64,000 nt of DNA from Novosphingobium sp. RL4 (GCF_035658495.1 NZ_CP141945.1:1403501-1467500); one strand, 5' to 3'; positions 40,412-49,785 are shown, counted from the stretch's first letter. Notes: a model not told the origin generated them from the letters alone. Numbers and translations are program-made.

Positions 40412-42715
40412 ATGGCGAGGCGTTCACGCTATCGTCCGGCATGGACGGCATTTGCCGTCGCAGCCTGTCTTTGCGGCACGGCGGCCGAGGCGCAGCAGGG
40501 CGAGACGCCTATGCCGGTGGGAATCGTGCTGAACGGCCGCGATCTCCAGCGGCTGGGTCTCGTCGTCGTGGATGGTGAACGAATTTTCGTTCGCGTGTCC
40601 GACCTGCGCGAGTGGGGCATAGTCACCGCGTTTCGTACCGAGGTGCAGATCGAGGGCGAAAGCTATCTGGAGATCGGCAGCGAACAGGACATTTCCGGCC
40701 GCCTCGATCCTGATGGCGCAAACTTGCTGCTCGACGTCGATCCGGCCCATCTGCCGGAAACGCGCATCGGCGCCAGCGAGCGCGCGGTGCCGGTTGCGGA
40801 GGCGGTCCCCGTGGCCTTCATCGATTACGACCTTCATTTCACGCGGCAAAAGCGGGATAACTTTGTCTCCGCCGTGGTCGATGCCGGAGTATCCGGCCCG
40901 TGGGGCGTGGCGGGCACGAGCGCACTGGCCGAAAGCACGCGATCATCCGTTACCCGCCTCGACAGCACCTTTGTCCGCGATTTTCCCGAACAAAACCAGC
41001 GCCTTTCGGTGGGGGACACATTTACGCGAGGATCCGCGTGGAGCCAGTCGGCCCGCTTCGGAGGTATTCGCTTCGGAACCGATTTCTCGCTCGATCCCGC
41101 CCGGATAACCTATCCGCTCCCCTCTGTCAGCGGCAGCGCACTGCTGCCTTCCACGGTCGAGCTTGCATCGCGAGCCGCCAGCCAGTCGCTCGCAGTCGAA
41201 CCCGGCCGGTTCGCGTTCGATTACCGGCCCCGTTTCACCGGAGCGGGGGAAGTGACGATGATCGTGCGCGATATTGCCGGCAACGAGCGGACCGTAAGCC
41301 GCAGCTTCTATTCAAGCACGGCACTGCTGCGCCCCGGCCTATCGGAATTTTCGCTGGAGGCCGGAGCGCTGCGGGAGGACTATGGCTACCGCAGTTTCGC
41401 CTATGGCGAAGCCTTTGCGGCTGCCTCCTATCGCCGGGGCCTCACCCCGGTCCTGACCCTGGAAGGCCGCGCCGAGGGCAGCGGGCGGACGCGGATGGCA
41501 GGGGGCGCGGCGACACTGGTGATCCAGCCCATCGGTGAAATGCGGCTGAGCGCGGCCGCCTCGCAGGGCGATGCCGGACACGGCCGCCTCTATCAGGTCC
41601 AGTTCCAGCGCCTGACGCCGGGCTACTCGATCACGGCGAGCTACCGGGCTGCGGATGCGGGCTTCAGGCAGGTGGGCGACAATGTGCGCGAGCGGGAAGC
41701 GCGGCGGGAACTCACCGTCTCGGGCAGTCTGGTGCTGGGCAGGCTGGGCGGGCTCAATGCAAGCTACCTGCGCATCGTGGAGGGCCGTCGCCACCAGTCG
41801 ATTTCGTCGGTGGGGTATTCGACCAACGTGGGCCGGGTTTTTCTGTCCCTCGGGGCGCAGCGTTTCGACAGCGACGACGGCACCGTGACATCGGGATTCG
41901 CGAGCCTGACCTTGCCGCTGGGCCAGGGGCGCCACGTGGGTTTTTATGCCGACCAGGAAAGCGCCGCGGCGACGTATGAGAAGGCGGCGCCATCGGGTCG
42001 GGGGCTGGGGTACCGCGCGGTGGGCGGATATGAAGACGATCGCGGTGTCTGGGTGGAGGGAGCGGCAACCCTGCGCGCGGCTGCGGGGCAACTCGATATT
42101 GCTGCGGCCCGGCGGGGCGGCGATATCATGGCGCGGCTTGAGGCGCGCGGCGCTCTCGTCGTGACGGGCGGAGGGCTGGTCGCCACGCCCAGCGTCGACA
42201 ATGCCCTGGCGGTGGTGGAGGTGCCGGGCTCCAGCGCGGTGGACGTCATGCTCGAAAATCAGCCCACCGCCAGAAGGGCGGGGGGAGGGCGGCTGGCCGT
42301 GGTGACCGGTCTTCAGCCCTATGTCGCCAACCGGATATCGATCGATCCGTCCGAATTGCCGATTTCGGGCGAACTCGGCGCTGCCGAACAGGTCGTCGCG
42401 CCGGGGTGGCGACAGGCCGCGCGGGTCTCGTTCGGCAGTCGCGAGGTGCATCCCGTCCGCTTGCGTCTGGTGGATGAGGGAGGTTCTCCCTTGCCACCCG
42501 GCCTTGTCGTGACCGGGGGGGAAGGAGACGCCATGTTCACGGGTTACGACGGGGAGGTCTTCCTTGCCGATTATCAGGCACGCGCGATCCTGACGGTGGA
42601 GAGGGCTGGCGGGAGCCGATGCCGTGTCCTGCTGCCGTCCAGCGCTCCCGCCGACGCGCTGGCGGCGCCGCTGGCCGTTACCTGCACGGCGGTCCCATCG
42701 AAGGCTGGAGAATGA
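40412..42715 (+). CDS. Fimbrial outer-membrane usher protein (CsuD type)
   Basis: The 767-residue product has a signal peptide (ending AEA), an N-terminal usher domain (VGIVLNGRDLQRLGLVVVDGERIFVRVSDL), a long beta-barrel, an inserted plug-like Ig segment (RFAFDYRPRFTGAGEVTMIVRDIAGNE) and C-terminal domains (TGYDGEVFLADY). It exports and assembles the pilus. Its stop overlaps the next ATG in ATGA. The length fits the Csu-type usher, shorter than FimD. Confidence 0.93.
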   Translation: MARRSRYRPAWTAFAVAACLCGTAAEAQQGETPMPVGIVLNGRDLQRLGLVVVDGERIFVRVSDLREWGIVTAFRTEVQIEGESYLEIGSEQDISGRLDPDGANLLLDVDPAHLPETRIGASERAVPVAEAVPVAFIDYDLHFTRQKRDNFVSAVVDAGVSGPWGVAGTSALAESTRSSVTRLDSTFVRDFPEQNQRLSVGDTFTRGSAWSQSARFGGIRFGTDFSLDPARITYPLPSVSGSALLPSTVELASRAASQSLAVEPGRFAFDYRPRFTGAGEVTMIVRDIAGNERTVSRSFYSSTALLRPGLSEFSLEAGALREDYGYRSFAYGEAFAAASYRRGLTPVLTLEGRAEGSGRTRMAGGAATLVIQPIGEMRLSAAASQGDAGHGRLYQVQFQRLTPGYSITASYRAADAGFRQVGDNVREREARRELTVSGSLVLGRLGGLNASYLRIVEGRRHQSISSVGYSTNVGRVFLSLGAQRFDSDDGTVTSGFASLTLPLGQGRHVGFYADQESAAATYEKAAPSGRGLGYRAVGGYEDDRGVWVEGAATLRAAAGQLDIAAARRGGDIMARLEARGALVVTGGGLVATPSVDNALAVVEVPGSSAVDVMLENQPTARRAGGGRLAVVTGLQPYVANRISIDPSELPISGELGAAEQVVAPGWRQAARVSFGSREVHPVRLRLVDEGGSPLPPGLVVTGGEGDAMFTGYDGEVFLADYQARAILTVERAGGSRCRVLLPSSAPADALAAPLAVTCTAVPSKAGE

Positions 42716-43191
42716 TGCGTAAAACCCTGCTGCTTCTGGCGATGGCCGCCGGATCGTCCCTCGCATCGCCGGCGCAGGCGCTTTGCGTCCTGTGCACCTG
42801 CTCCGCTTCGACGACCGGGCTTGCCTTCGGGCCATACGATCCCAGTTCGCCCGGCCCCCGCGATGCCAATGCCACGGTCACGATAAACTGTTCGGGCGTG
42901 GCCGCCTTGCTGGGCAATATCGACGTGGCCCTGAGCCCGGGCGGGGCGAGCAGCATCCCGCTTCGGCGCATGGTACAGGGCAGCGAACAACTGGTTTACA
43001 ACATCTATTCCGACGCGACCTACACCGCCCTGTGGGGCGATGGTTCGGGCGGCACGGCCGGGGTATCGCTGCCTTTCAATGGACTGCTCAGCTATACCGC
43101 CACCGTTACCGCCTACGGCCGGATTCCGACGCACCAGTACGTAAAACCGGGCCCCTACACGGACACGGTGACGGTGACGGTCACGTACTGA
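42712..43191 (+). CDS. Second SCPU-domain subunit, possible tip or minor pilin
   Basis: The 159-residue product has a signal peptide (ending PAQA) followed by a Cys-rich start (LCVLCTCSAST), then an SCPU domain (GLAFGPYDPSSPGPRDANATVTINCSG) and the closing strand YTDTVTVTVTY. Start is ATG 42712, overlapping the usher stop, with a second ATG immediately after; GGAG precedes. Its last position in the operon and the three extra N-terminal cysteines suggest a minor or tip subunit rather than a copy of the first pilin. Confidence 0.9.
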   Translation: MMRKTLLLLAMAAGSSLASPAQALCVLCTCSASTTGLAFGPYDPSSPGPRDANATVTINCSGVAALLGNIDVALSPGGASSIPLRRMVQGSEQLVYNIYSDATYTALWGDGSGGTAGVSLPFNGLLSYTATVTAYGRIPTHQYVKPGPYTDTVTVTVTY

Positions 43192-43247
43192 TCGCTCAGC
43201 GTTTGACTTCGCGGGGGATGCCGGTGATCTTCCCGGCAGGAGATGAG

Positions 43248-44207
43248 ATGAGTCGGAACGGCCCTCGCCATATCGACGTGGTACTCGACGCGGTGCGCTC
43301 GCCGAGCAGCGCCGGCACTTCTGCGGTTACTGCATCCTGGTGCCGCTCGCTCCTGCATCATGGGCTTGATCCCGGCACCGGAGCCAAGCGTTCGCGCGTC
43401 GAAGCCGCCCTGCTGGCGCATCGGCGCAGCGAACATGCCGCCTTGCTCACGGTGGCGCAGCCGGTGCTTGACCAGATGTTTCGTTCAGTGGGCCGATCCG
43501 GCTGCGGTGTCATCCTCAGCGACCCGACCGGCATCGTGCTCGATCGCCGCGTGTGCGACGGCGATGCCGATGAATTCAATGCCGTCGGGCTGGTCGAGGG
43601 CGGCCGCTGGGGAGAGGCGGAAGAAGGCACCAACGGCATCGGCACCTGCCTGTTCGAGGATCAGCCGGTCGTCATCCACCGGGACCAGCACTTCGCCAGC
43701 CGCAATGTCGGCATAAGCTGCATGGATGCCCCCCTTCACGATCACAGCGGCCGCCTGATCGGTGCGCTCGACGTGTCGAGCTATCGGCAGGATCATGGCC
43801 CGGCGATGGCGGAACTGGTGTCGGCGCTCGTGCGGGATGCCGCGCGGCGTATCGAGCGGGACTATTTCTGCCAGCATTTCGCCGGTGCGCGGATCGTGTT
43901 CCTGTCCGAGGACCCGACTCATGGCTCCGCGCTTCTCGCGACGGATCGTGACGATCTGGTGATCGGCGCCAGTCGCGGCGCAAGGATGAAACTGCGCCTG
44001 ACCGACGCGATGCTGGCACAGCCACGCCCGCTGGACCAGTTGCTCGGCACCGACACGCGCGGCCCATCGTTCGAGGACGGAGACCGCACGATCCTGCGCC
44101 GCGCGCTGGCGCAAGCTGGCGGAAACGCCAGTGCGGCGGCACGCATTCTCGGAGTCGGCAGGGCAACTCTCTATCGCCGCATGGCGAAGGCCGGGCTTTC
44201 GCGCTGA
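43248..44207 (+). CDS. GAF-Fis transcriptional regulator, AcoR-like without AAA+ domain
   Basis: The 319-residue protein has an AcoR-type N-terminal region, a GAF domain (GVILSDPTGIVLDRRV, EGTNGIGTCLFEDQPVVIH near residue 130) and a C-terminal Fis-type helix-turn-helix (ILRRALAQAGGNASAAARILGVGRATLYRRM). The sigma-54-interacting AAA+ domain found in AcoR is missing between them, so it cannot drive sigma-54 promoters in the usual way. The start is ATG 43248 behind AGGAG. It precedes alcohol/aldehyde dehydrogenase genes and probably controls them via the inverted repeat at 44231-44250. Confidence 0.87.
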   Translation: MSRNGPRHIDVVLDAVRSPSSAGTSAVTASWCRSLLHHGLDPGTGAKRSRVEAALLAHRRSEHAALLTVAQPVLDQMFRSVGRSGCGVILSDPTGIVLDRRVCDGDADEFNAVGLVEGGRWGEAEEGTNGIGTCLFEDQPVVIHRDQHFASRNVGISCMDAPLHDHSGRLIGALDVSSYRQDHGPAMAELVSALVRDAARRIERDYFCQHFAGARIVFLSEDPTHGSALLATDRDDLVIGASRGARMKLRLTDAMLAQPRPLDQLLGTDTRGPSFEDGDRTILRRALAQAGGNASAAARILGVGRATLYRRMAKAGLSR

Positions 44208-44230
44208 GGCAGATCATCCGTTCGGTGAAA

Positions 44231-44250
44231 CTGTCTCGCCGTTGAGACAG
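44231..44250. promoter_or_regulatory. Inverted repeat upstream of the aldehyde dehydrogenase gene
   Basis: CTGTCTC (44231-44237) and GAGACAG (44244-44250) are perfect 7-bp arms with a 6-base spacer. It lies 23 bases after the regulator stop and about 104 before the aldehyde dehydrogenase start, a plausible activator site for the GAF-Fis regulator. Confidence 0.5.
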
Positions 44251-44353
44251 CAGGGCGGCTAGCAACACGGCCCCCCGCTTCCGCAATCGTTTCAACTGCG
44301 CAACACTCCTTGACGACGAGACGCCATCAGGCGCCGCAAGAGAGGATATATCC

Positions 44354-45874
44354 GTGGACGCACTTGTTCAGGAACGGGCCGCATTCAAGGCTCCTTTCTC
44401 CGCCCGCTATGACAACTTCATCGGTGGTCGCTGGGTCGCTCCGAACGCCGGGCGCTATTTCGACAATACTTCCCCCATCAATGGCAAGGTCGTGGGCCAG
44501 ATCGCCCGTTCCGACGCTTCCGACATCGAGGCCGCGCTGGACGCTGCCCATGCCGCCAAGGATGCCTGGGGCAAGACCTCGGTGGCAGAACGCGCCCGCA
44601 TCCTCAATCTCGTGGCCGACCGGATGGAGGAGAACCTGGAATGCCTCGCCACGGCCGAGACCTGGGACAACGGCAAGCCGATCCGCGAGACAATGGCCGC
44701 CGACGTGCCGCTGGCGATCGACCATTTCCGCTATTACGCGGGGGTGATCCGCGGCCAGGAAGGCACGCTCAGCGAGATCGACAACGATACCGTCGCCTAT
44801 CACTTCCACGAACCGCTGGGCGTGGTCGGGCAGATCATTCCCTGGAACTTCCCGCTGCTGATGGCGGCATGGAAGTTGGCGCCTGCGCTGGCGGCGGGCA
44901 ACTGCGTGGTGCTCAAGCCGGCCGAGCAGACCCCCGCCTCGATCATGGTCTGGGCTGAAATCGTTGGCGACCTGCTGCCTCCCGGCACGCTCAACATCGT
45001 GAACGGCTTCGGCCTGGAGGCCGGAAAGCCGCTGGCCTCGTCCAGCCGCATCGCCAAGATCGCCTTCACCGGCGAGACGACGACCGGCCGTCTCATCATG
45101 CAATACGCCAGCGAGAACCTGATCCCGGTCACGCTGGAACTCGGCGGCAAATCGCCCAACATCTTCTTCGAGGACGTGGCCGCGGCTGACGACGACTTCT
45201 TCGACAAGGCGATCGAAGGTTTCGTGATGTTCGCGCTCAACCAGGGCGAAGTCTGCACCTGTCCGAGCCGCGCGCTGATCCACGAGAAGATCTACGACCG
45301 TTTCATGGAACGTGCGCTCCAGCGCGTGGCCGCGATCTTGCAGGGCAATCCGCTTGACCCGGCGACGATGATCGGCGCGCAGGCATCTTCCGAGCAGCGC
45401 GAGAAGATCCTCTCCTACTTCGATATCGGCCGCCAAGAAGGCGCCGAAATCCTCATCGGGGGCGAGGCCGCGCAACTCGAAGGCGAGCTTGCGGGCGGCT
45501 ACTACGTAAAGCCGACGGTGTTCAAGGGACACAACAAGATGCGGATATTCCAGGAGGAGATCTTCGGTCCTGTCGTTTCCGTTACCACCTTCAGGGACGC
45601 CGACGAGGCGCTCGCCATTGCCAACGACACGCTTTACGGCCTCGGTGCCGGCGTGTGGAGCCGCGATGCCAATACCTGCTACCGTTTCGGCCGCGAGATC
45701 AAGGCCGGCCGGGTCTGGACCAACTGCTATCATGCCTATCCCGCCCATGCGGCGTTCGGCGGCTACAAGCAGTCCGGTATCGGGCGCGAAACGCACAAGA
45801 TGATGCTCGACCACTACCAACAGACGAAGAACATGCTGGTCAGCTACAGCCCCCGGAAGCTCGGATTTTTCTGA
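44354..45874 (+). CDS. NAD-dependent aldehyde dehydrogenase, ExaC/acetaldehyde type
   Basis: The 506-residue protein has the ALDH landmarks: catalytic general base in [13 protein letters not shown] near residue 260, nucleophile cysteine in [11 protein letters not shown] near 300, NAD-fold segments [13 protein letters not shown] and [10 protein letters not shown], and the end [14 protein letters not shown]. It resembles ExaC-type enzymes that oxidise acetaldehyde and longer aliphatic aldehydes. GTG 44354 lies behind AGAGGA. It precedes a zinc alcohol dehydrogenase and a DUF779 protein, a common set for alcohol oxidation. Confidence 0.93.
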   Translation: MDALVQERAAFKAPFSARYDNFIGGRWVAPNAGRYFDNTSPINGKVVGQIARSDASDIEAALDAAHAAKDAWGKTSVAERARILNLVADRMEENLECLATAETWDNGKPIRETMAADVPLAIDHFRYYAGVIRGQEGTLSEIDNDTVAYHFHEPLGVVGQIIPWNFPLLMAAWKLAPALAAGNCVVLKPAEQTPASIMVWAEIVGDLLPPGTLNIVNGFGLEAGKPLASSSRIAKIAFTGETTTGRLIMQYASENLIPVTLELGGKSPNIFFEDVAAADDDFFDKAIEGFVMFALNQGEVCTCPSRALIHEKIYDRFMERALQRVAAILQGNPLDPATMIGAQASSEQREKILSYFDIGRQEGAEILIGGEAAQLEGELAGGYYVKPTVFKGHNKMRIFQEEIFGPVVSVTTFRDADEALAIANDTLYGLGAGVWSRDANTCYRFGREIKAGRVWTNCYHAYPAHAAFGGYKQSGIGRETHKMMLDHYQQTKNMLVSYSPRKLGFF

Positions 45875-45886
45875 GCTTCGCCCCCC

Positions 45887-45927
45887 GGCGCGCCTCGCTC
45901 CGCTCTCTCCCGATGGCGGGGCGCGCC
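45887..45927 (+). other. GC-rich hairpin between aldehyde and alcohol dehydrogenase genes
   Basis: Two GGCGCGCC-type palindromes (45887-45894 and 45918-45927) can pair across a 23-base loop in the 97-base gap. There is no T tract. It may tune expression of the second gene or stabilise mRNA. Confidence 0.3.
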
Positions 45928-45971
45928 CCCCAATCCCGAAAACCGGACCTAGTCCCGAGAGGAATTACCCA

Positions 45972-47003
45972 ATGGCCAAGACCATGAAGGCTGCCGTCGT
46001 GCGTGAATTCGGAAAGCCGCTGACGATCGACGAAGTGCCGGTGCCCGAAGTCGGCCCCGGCCAGATACAGGTCGCGATCCAGGCGTCGGGCGTTTGCCAT
46101 ACCGACCTTCATGCCGCGGAGGGGGACTGGCCGGTCAAGCCCAACCCGCCGTTCATACCGGGCCACGAAGGCGTCGGCTTTGTCAGCCAGGTCGGCGCGG
46201 GCGTAAAGCATGTGAAGGAAGGCGACCGGGTCGGGGTGCCGTGGCTCTACAGCGCCTGCGGGCACTGCGTTCATTGCCTTGGCGGCTGGGAAACGCTTTG
46301 CGAGACGCAGGAGAACACCGGCTATTCGGTAAATGGCGGTTTCGCCGACTATGTGATCGCCGATCCCAATTACGTCGGCCACTTGCCCGGCAACATCAGC
46401 TTCACCGAGATCGCACCGGTGCTCTGCGCCGGTGTCACGGTCTACAAGGGCCTGAAGATGACCGATACCAAACCCGGCGATTACGTGGCGATCAGCGGGA
46501 TCGGTGGGCTGGGCCACATGGCCGTGCAGTACGCAGTGGCAATGGGCCTCAATGTCGCGGCCATCGACATCGACGATGCCAAGCTCGACCTTGCCCGCAG
46601 GCTTGGCGCGACGATCACCGTCAATGCGCGAAACGAAGACCCGGCAACGATCATCAAGCGCGAAACCGGCGGCGGAGTGAACGGTGCTCTGGTTACGGCG
46701 GTGAGCGAGAAGGCTTTCGCGCAGGCGGTCGGCGTGGTCGCGCGGGGCGGCACCGTGGCTCTCAACGGATTGCCGCCGGGCGATTTCCCGCTCAACATCT
46801 TCGGCATGGTGCTTAACGGCATTACCGTGCGGGGTTCGATCGTCGGCACCCGGCTCGATCTTCAGGAATCGATCGACTTTGCCGCGCAGGGCAAGGTCAA
46901 GGCGACGATCGAGACCGCGCGGATCGAAGACATCAACACCATATTCGACCGTATGCACAAGGGTCAGATCGAAGGACGCGTGGTTCTCGATATGGCCGGT
47001 TGA
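45972..47003 (+). CDS. adhP: Zinc-dependent alcohol dehydrogenase, AdhP type
   Basis: The 343-residue protein is a medium-chain dehydrogenase. Catalytic zinc ligands are visible in [10 protein letters not shown] (Cys near 38) and PGHEGVGFV (His near 61). The second, structural cluster of this branch appears as [15 protein letters not shown] near residues 97-110. The NAD motif is [13 protein letters not shown] near 175. It should oxidise ethanol or similar alcohols, feeding the aldehyde dehydrogenase just upstream. The ATG is preceded by GAGAGGAA. Confidence 0.93.
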   Translation: MAKTMKAAVVREFGKPLTIDEVPVPEVGPGQIQVAIQASGVCHTDLHAAEGDWPVKPNPPFIPGHEGVGFVSQVGAGVKHVKEGDRVGVPWLYSACGHCVHCLGGWETLCETQENTGYSVNGGFADYVIADPNYVGHLPGNISFTEIAPVLCAGVTVYKGLKMTDTKPGDYVAISGIGGLGHMAVQYAVAMGLNVAAIDIDDAKLDLARRLGATITVNARNEDPATIIKRETGGGVNGALVTAVSEKAFAQAVGVVARGGTVALNGLPPGDFPLNIFGMVLNGITVRGSIVGTRLDLQESIDFAAQGKVKATIETARIEDINTIFDRMHKGQIEGRVVLDMAG

Positions 47004-47076
47004 ATTCAGCGACGCTGCGCCGGTCCGTTGTCTCCGGACGGGGCCGACGCAGCGGATTTGGAGGGAGTTCGCCGGG

Positions 47077-47445
47077 GTGACGAATGAGGTAGAACGGGTC
47101 GCCGCAACCCCGGCGGCACTTGCGTTGATCGCCGAACTGACGGCCGAATACGGTCCTGTGCTGTTCCATCAGTCGGGCGGGTGCTGCGATGGATCTTCGC
47201 CGATGTGCTATCCGCAAGGGGAGTTCCGCATCGGCGAAAGCGATCGGCTTCTCGGCGAAGTGGGCGGAGCGCCGATCTATATCGGCCGCGCGCAGGGCGA
47301 AGCCTGGGCCCACACGCAACTCATCCTCGACGTCGTTCCCGGTCGCGGAGGGATGTTCAGCCTCGACAACGGCCGCGAGCAACGCTTCCTGACGCGGGGG
47401 CGGGTGTTCAGCGCAGAGGAACTGGCCCTGCTCGCCGAAAGTTGA
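47077..47445 (+). CDS. DUF779 family protein
   Basis: The 122-residue protein contains HQSGGCCDGSSPMCYP near residue 31, with three cysteines and a histidine that could bind a metal, and QLILDVVPGRGGMFSL near 84. These are the landmarks of DUF779. Members commonly follow aldehyde or alcohol dehydrogenase genes, as here. The role is unproven, perhaps metal or cofactor handling. GTG 47077 follows GGAGGGAG by nine bases; the longer open frame overlaps adhP. Confidence 0.88.
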   Translation: MTNEVERVAATPAALALIAELTAEYGPVLFHQSGGCCDGSSPMCYPQGEFRIGESDRLLGEVGGAPIYIGRAQGEAWAHTQLILDVVPGRGGMFSLDNGREQRFLTRGRVFSAEELALLAES

Positions 47446-47469
47446 TTGAGCCTGCGAGAAGGGCCTGCC

Positions 47470-47486
47470 GGCCGCCTCCGGCGGCC
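47470..47486. terminator. Hairpin after the DUF779 gene
   Basis: GGCCGCC-TCC-GGCGGCC is a perfect 7-bp stem with a 3-base loop, 24 bases after the DUF779 stop. It also abuts the stop of the small minus-strand frame at 47486. No T tract follows on either strand. Confidence 0.35.
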
Positions 47487-47608
47487 TACTTGGAAACCCT
47501 GACCGCGCGCCGCACCCGGGCCTGCTGCCAGCGGGACGAGACCGCCCGCGAACCGAAGATGAGAACGAGGATAGTCGTTCCGACTATCAGGGCTTCGAGG
47601 GTGACCAT
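47486..47608 (-). CDS. Possible 40-residue single-pass membrane protein
   Basis: The frame from ATG 47608 encodes a hydrophobic stretch ALIVGTTILVLIFGSRAV near residues 5-22 followed by a basic tail (RWQQARVRRAVRV). This would be a type-I-like mini membrane protein. The ribosome-binding site is weak and the frame continues upstream to 47785 without a good start. It lies in a gap between unrelated genes, so it may be chance. Confidence 0.3.
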   Translation of the reverse strand: MVTLEALIVGTTILVLIFGSRAVSSRWQQARVRRAVRVSK

Positions 47609-47741
47609 GTCCGCTTGCAATGCCCTGTTCCTTGGTACTGGAGTTCGAAAGACCTCTTGATCCGCCTGCCGGGAATCGCACCCGACGAGAGAGCCTAACA
47701 TCGCCTTGGCGGAGTCCCCAGCGAACTCGCCGGGTTCTCGC

Positions 47742-48350
47742 TTATCGGGCCGCCGCCGCCAGGACCCGGTCGCCCAGCGTGGCATAGAACCGGCAGATCA
47801 CGAGCACGGAATCGCGGGTCAGGATCGGGGAATCGGGCGCTGCGCGCGGCGGGCAGGGGGTGTCGCGGCCCAGTGCCAGTTGCAGGTCCGCGCGCAGGGC
47901 GGGTGTATCGGCGGGGCTGGGGCAATGGCGCAATAGCGCGGAAATCCGCCCGATGGCCAGAAGCCGCGCGCGGGCGTGGTGTTCCATCCCGAGCATGCCT
48001 TCGACGACCAGCAGCTTGCCGGAGGTGTTGTGCCGGCTGGCGAAATGGCGGTCATCGTGATCGTGGCCGCCATGTCCCGCGGCCACGGCATCCAGCAGGA
48101 CGGAAAGGAAGCGGTCGAGTTCGTGCAACCGGTTGCCGCTCATCCGCGTAAAGGCGGACAGCGCCAGAGACGAAGGGATTGCCGGCACGGGCCGCCCCGG
48201 AAAGCGCGGTGCTGCGGAACAAGGCGCGGGGGCGAGCCGGGCATGGCGCACCCAGAAGTCGCAGGCGTGCATCAGCGTCCGGTGGGCCCGGCCCACTGCT
48301 TCGGGGACGACGGCGCGGTCAGGCGACGTCGCCGGCAACGGCGTTTCCAC
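47742..48350 (-). CDS. Hypothetical protein
   Basis: The frame is open to 48476, but the part above 48400 overlaps a well-supported small gene. GTG 48350 gives 202 residues, without a clear ribosome-binding site. The product has a helical region (HRTLMHACDFWVRHARLAP), a His/Asp-rich patch (GHGGHDHDDRHFASRH near residue 105) and a helical C terminus (LLAIGRISALLRHC, VLVICRFYATLGDRVLAAA). No family is recognised. No membrane segment or signal peptide is evident. Coding status is moderately supported by the long frame and minus-strand context. Confidence 0.45.
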   Translation of the reverse strand: METPLPATSPDRAVVPEAVGRAHRTLMHACDFWVRHARLAPAPCSAAPRFPGRPVPAIPSSLALSAFTRMSGNRLHELDRFLSVLLDAVAAGHGGHDHDDRHFASRHNTSGKLLVVEGMLGMEHHARARLLAIGRISALLRHCPSPADTPALRADLQLALGRDTPCPPRAAPDSPILTRDSVLVICRFYATLGDRVLAAAAR

Positions 48351-48399
48351 GAGATCTAGGATCGGCTCGCGCCCCCGGACGAAGCGGTTTCCAGCCTCA

Positions 48400-48570
48400 T
48401 CAACGCGACCAGTCCGGGTAGGGCGTAGTGCCCGTTTCCCGCCGCAGGCGGGCGATGCGCCGCTCGTAGTGAGCAACGATATCGAACCGCGAACCCCGCG
48501 AGGGAGCTTCGCCGGGATGGCCGCGCATCACGGCGATCTGATGGTGAAAGAGAAGTTGATTGAGGTCCAT
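48400..48570 (-). CDS. Small conserved-looking 56-residue protein
   Basis: ATG 48570 follows AGGAG with good spacing and encodes MDLNQLLFHHQIAVMRGHPG, then a charged helix (DIVAHYERRIARLRRETG) ending TPYPDWSR. The sequence looks like a genuine small soluble protein, with an amphipathic N-terminal helix and a basic C-terminal helix. It is too short for ordinary gene-length cut-offs. The stop TGA overlaps a following ATG, but that downstream frame ends after 14 codons. No function is known. Confidence 0.65.
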   Translation of the reverse strand: MDLNQLLFHHQIAVMRGHPGEAPSRGSRFDIVAHYERRIARLRRETGTTPYPDWSR

Positions 48571-48749
48571 ATCCGGCTCTCCTGTTTGCGGGGAGCGCAG
48601 TGTGTCTCTCAGTCACCGACGCGCGTTTCTGGACGGTGATCTGGGGACTATACGCAAAAGCTTGCGTCATGGCTAGTTCGTAATCGTGTTGAACGACACC
48701 TAAACGTACCAGAGCCCGGTTGGGCAGTAGCTGGTTTCGCGCTTGCGAT

Positions 48750-49688
48750 CTATCGGTTCGTGGCGCGGGGAGACGGGCAATCAGGAGTGTCCGGCAGCGG
48801 CGGGAAGAACGGCTGGGCGGCATAGTGGTCGATGAAGGCGCGCTGCGCTGCCGACATGCCGCGCCGCGCCGCGAAGACCATGCGGACGATGCCTTCGCGC
48901 GTATGCCATTGCGGCAGGACCCGCAGCAGTCGCCCCTGTAGCAGGTCCGCGCGGCAGCCCTGTTCGTGGAGCAGCGCCACCCCCAGTCCGTCGAGCGCGG
49001 CTTCGCGCACGATCGTGGAATCGTTGCTGCACAGCCGGGGCCGGTGGAAGATGCGGGCGCGTTCGCCGGTTTCGCTCGTCATGTCCCAGCGGTGATGCTC
49101 GGCGTGTTCGCCGATCGTGAGCGTCGGGAGGCTCTGGAGCATGTCGATCCCGATCGGCGGCAGGCCCGCGAGGAATTCCGGGCTGGCGACGAGGATGCGC
49201 TGGCTGCGGCCGAGCTGGCGCATGGTCAGCGAAAGATCGGTTTCCTCCTCCACGTCGACGCGCAGGGCGATGTCGAAACCTTCGCGGATGATGTCCACCC
49301 GGCGGCTGGTGAGGTGCATGTCCAGCCGCACTTGCGGATAGCGGGCGAGGAATGAGGCCAGCCCCTCCGCGCCGAGATAGCGGGCGAGGCCCGGCGGGCA
49401 GCTGATCCGCAGCAGTCCGGAAACGTCTTCGCGCGCCCGCTCGGCGATGGCGCGGGTGGCGGCGAGGCCATCGGCGATGACTTCGCACTGCCGGTAGACT
49501 TCCTGGCCGACATCCGTGACGCGCACGTTGCGGGTGGAGCGTTCCAGCAGCCGCGTGCCGAGTTCGCGCTCGAGCTTGGCGACCCGCTTGGACAGCTTTC
49601 CGCGCGCCTCGCCGGTGGCGCGTTCGGCGGCCGAGAAACCGCCATGCCGCACGACCATGGCGAAGCTGCGCAAGTCTTCGAGTTCCAT
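48750..49688 (-). CDS. LysR family transcriptional regulator
   Basis: The 312-residue product begins MELEDLRSFAMVVRHGGFSAAERATGEARGKLSKRVAKLE, a LysR winged helix, and has the substrate-binding fold (GLLRISCPPGLARYL, FLARYPQVRLDMHLTSRRVDIIREGFDIALRV). This branch is the one often annotated as DsdC/YafC-like. The longer frame to 49775 is rejected in favour of ATG 49688 behind GGGGAG. It lies 97 bases downstream of the FUSC exporter on the same strand and is the probable regulator of that exporter. Confidence 0.9.
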   Translation of the reverse strand: MELEDLRSFAMVVRHGGFSAAERATGEARGKLSKRVAKLERELGTRLLERSTRNVRVTDVGQEVYRQCEVIADGLAATRAIAERAREDVSGLLRISCPPGLARYLGAEGLASFLARYPQVRLDMHLTSRRVDIIREGFDIALRVDVEEETDLSLTMRQLGRSQRILVASPEFLAGLPPIGIDMLQSLPTLTIGEHAEHHRWDMTSETGERARIFHRPRLCSNDSTIVREAALDGLGVALLHEQGCRADLLQGRLLRVLPQWHTREGIVRMVFAARRGMSAAQRAFIDHYAAQPFFPPLPDTPDCPSPRATNR

Positions 49689-49785
49689 GCCGCGCTCCCC
49701 TTTGCCGCGTTCCGATCCTTCAGGCTGCCATTCCCGGACCGGCGCCGGATTACAAGCATTTCGCGAAGCGGCCATGGCGAGGGGG

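Noticed and set aside
44208..44353. Sigma-54 promoter for the aldehyde dehydrogenase gene
   Set aside because: No GG-N10-GC element with suitable spacing was seen, and the upstream regulator lacks the AAA+ domain needed for sigma-54 activation.
47976..48359. Plus-strand frame of 127 residues opposite the hypothetical minus-strand gene
   Set aside because: Weak start and basic low-complexity C terminus; the minus-strand frame has better helical segments. Neither is strong.
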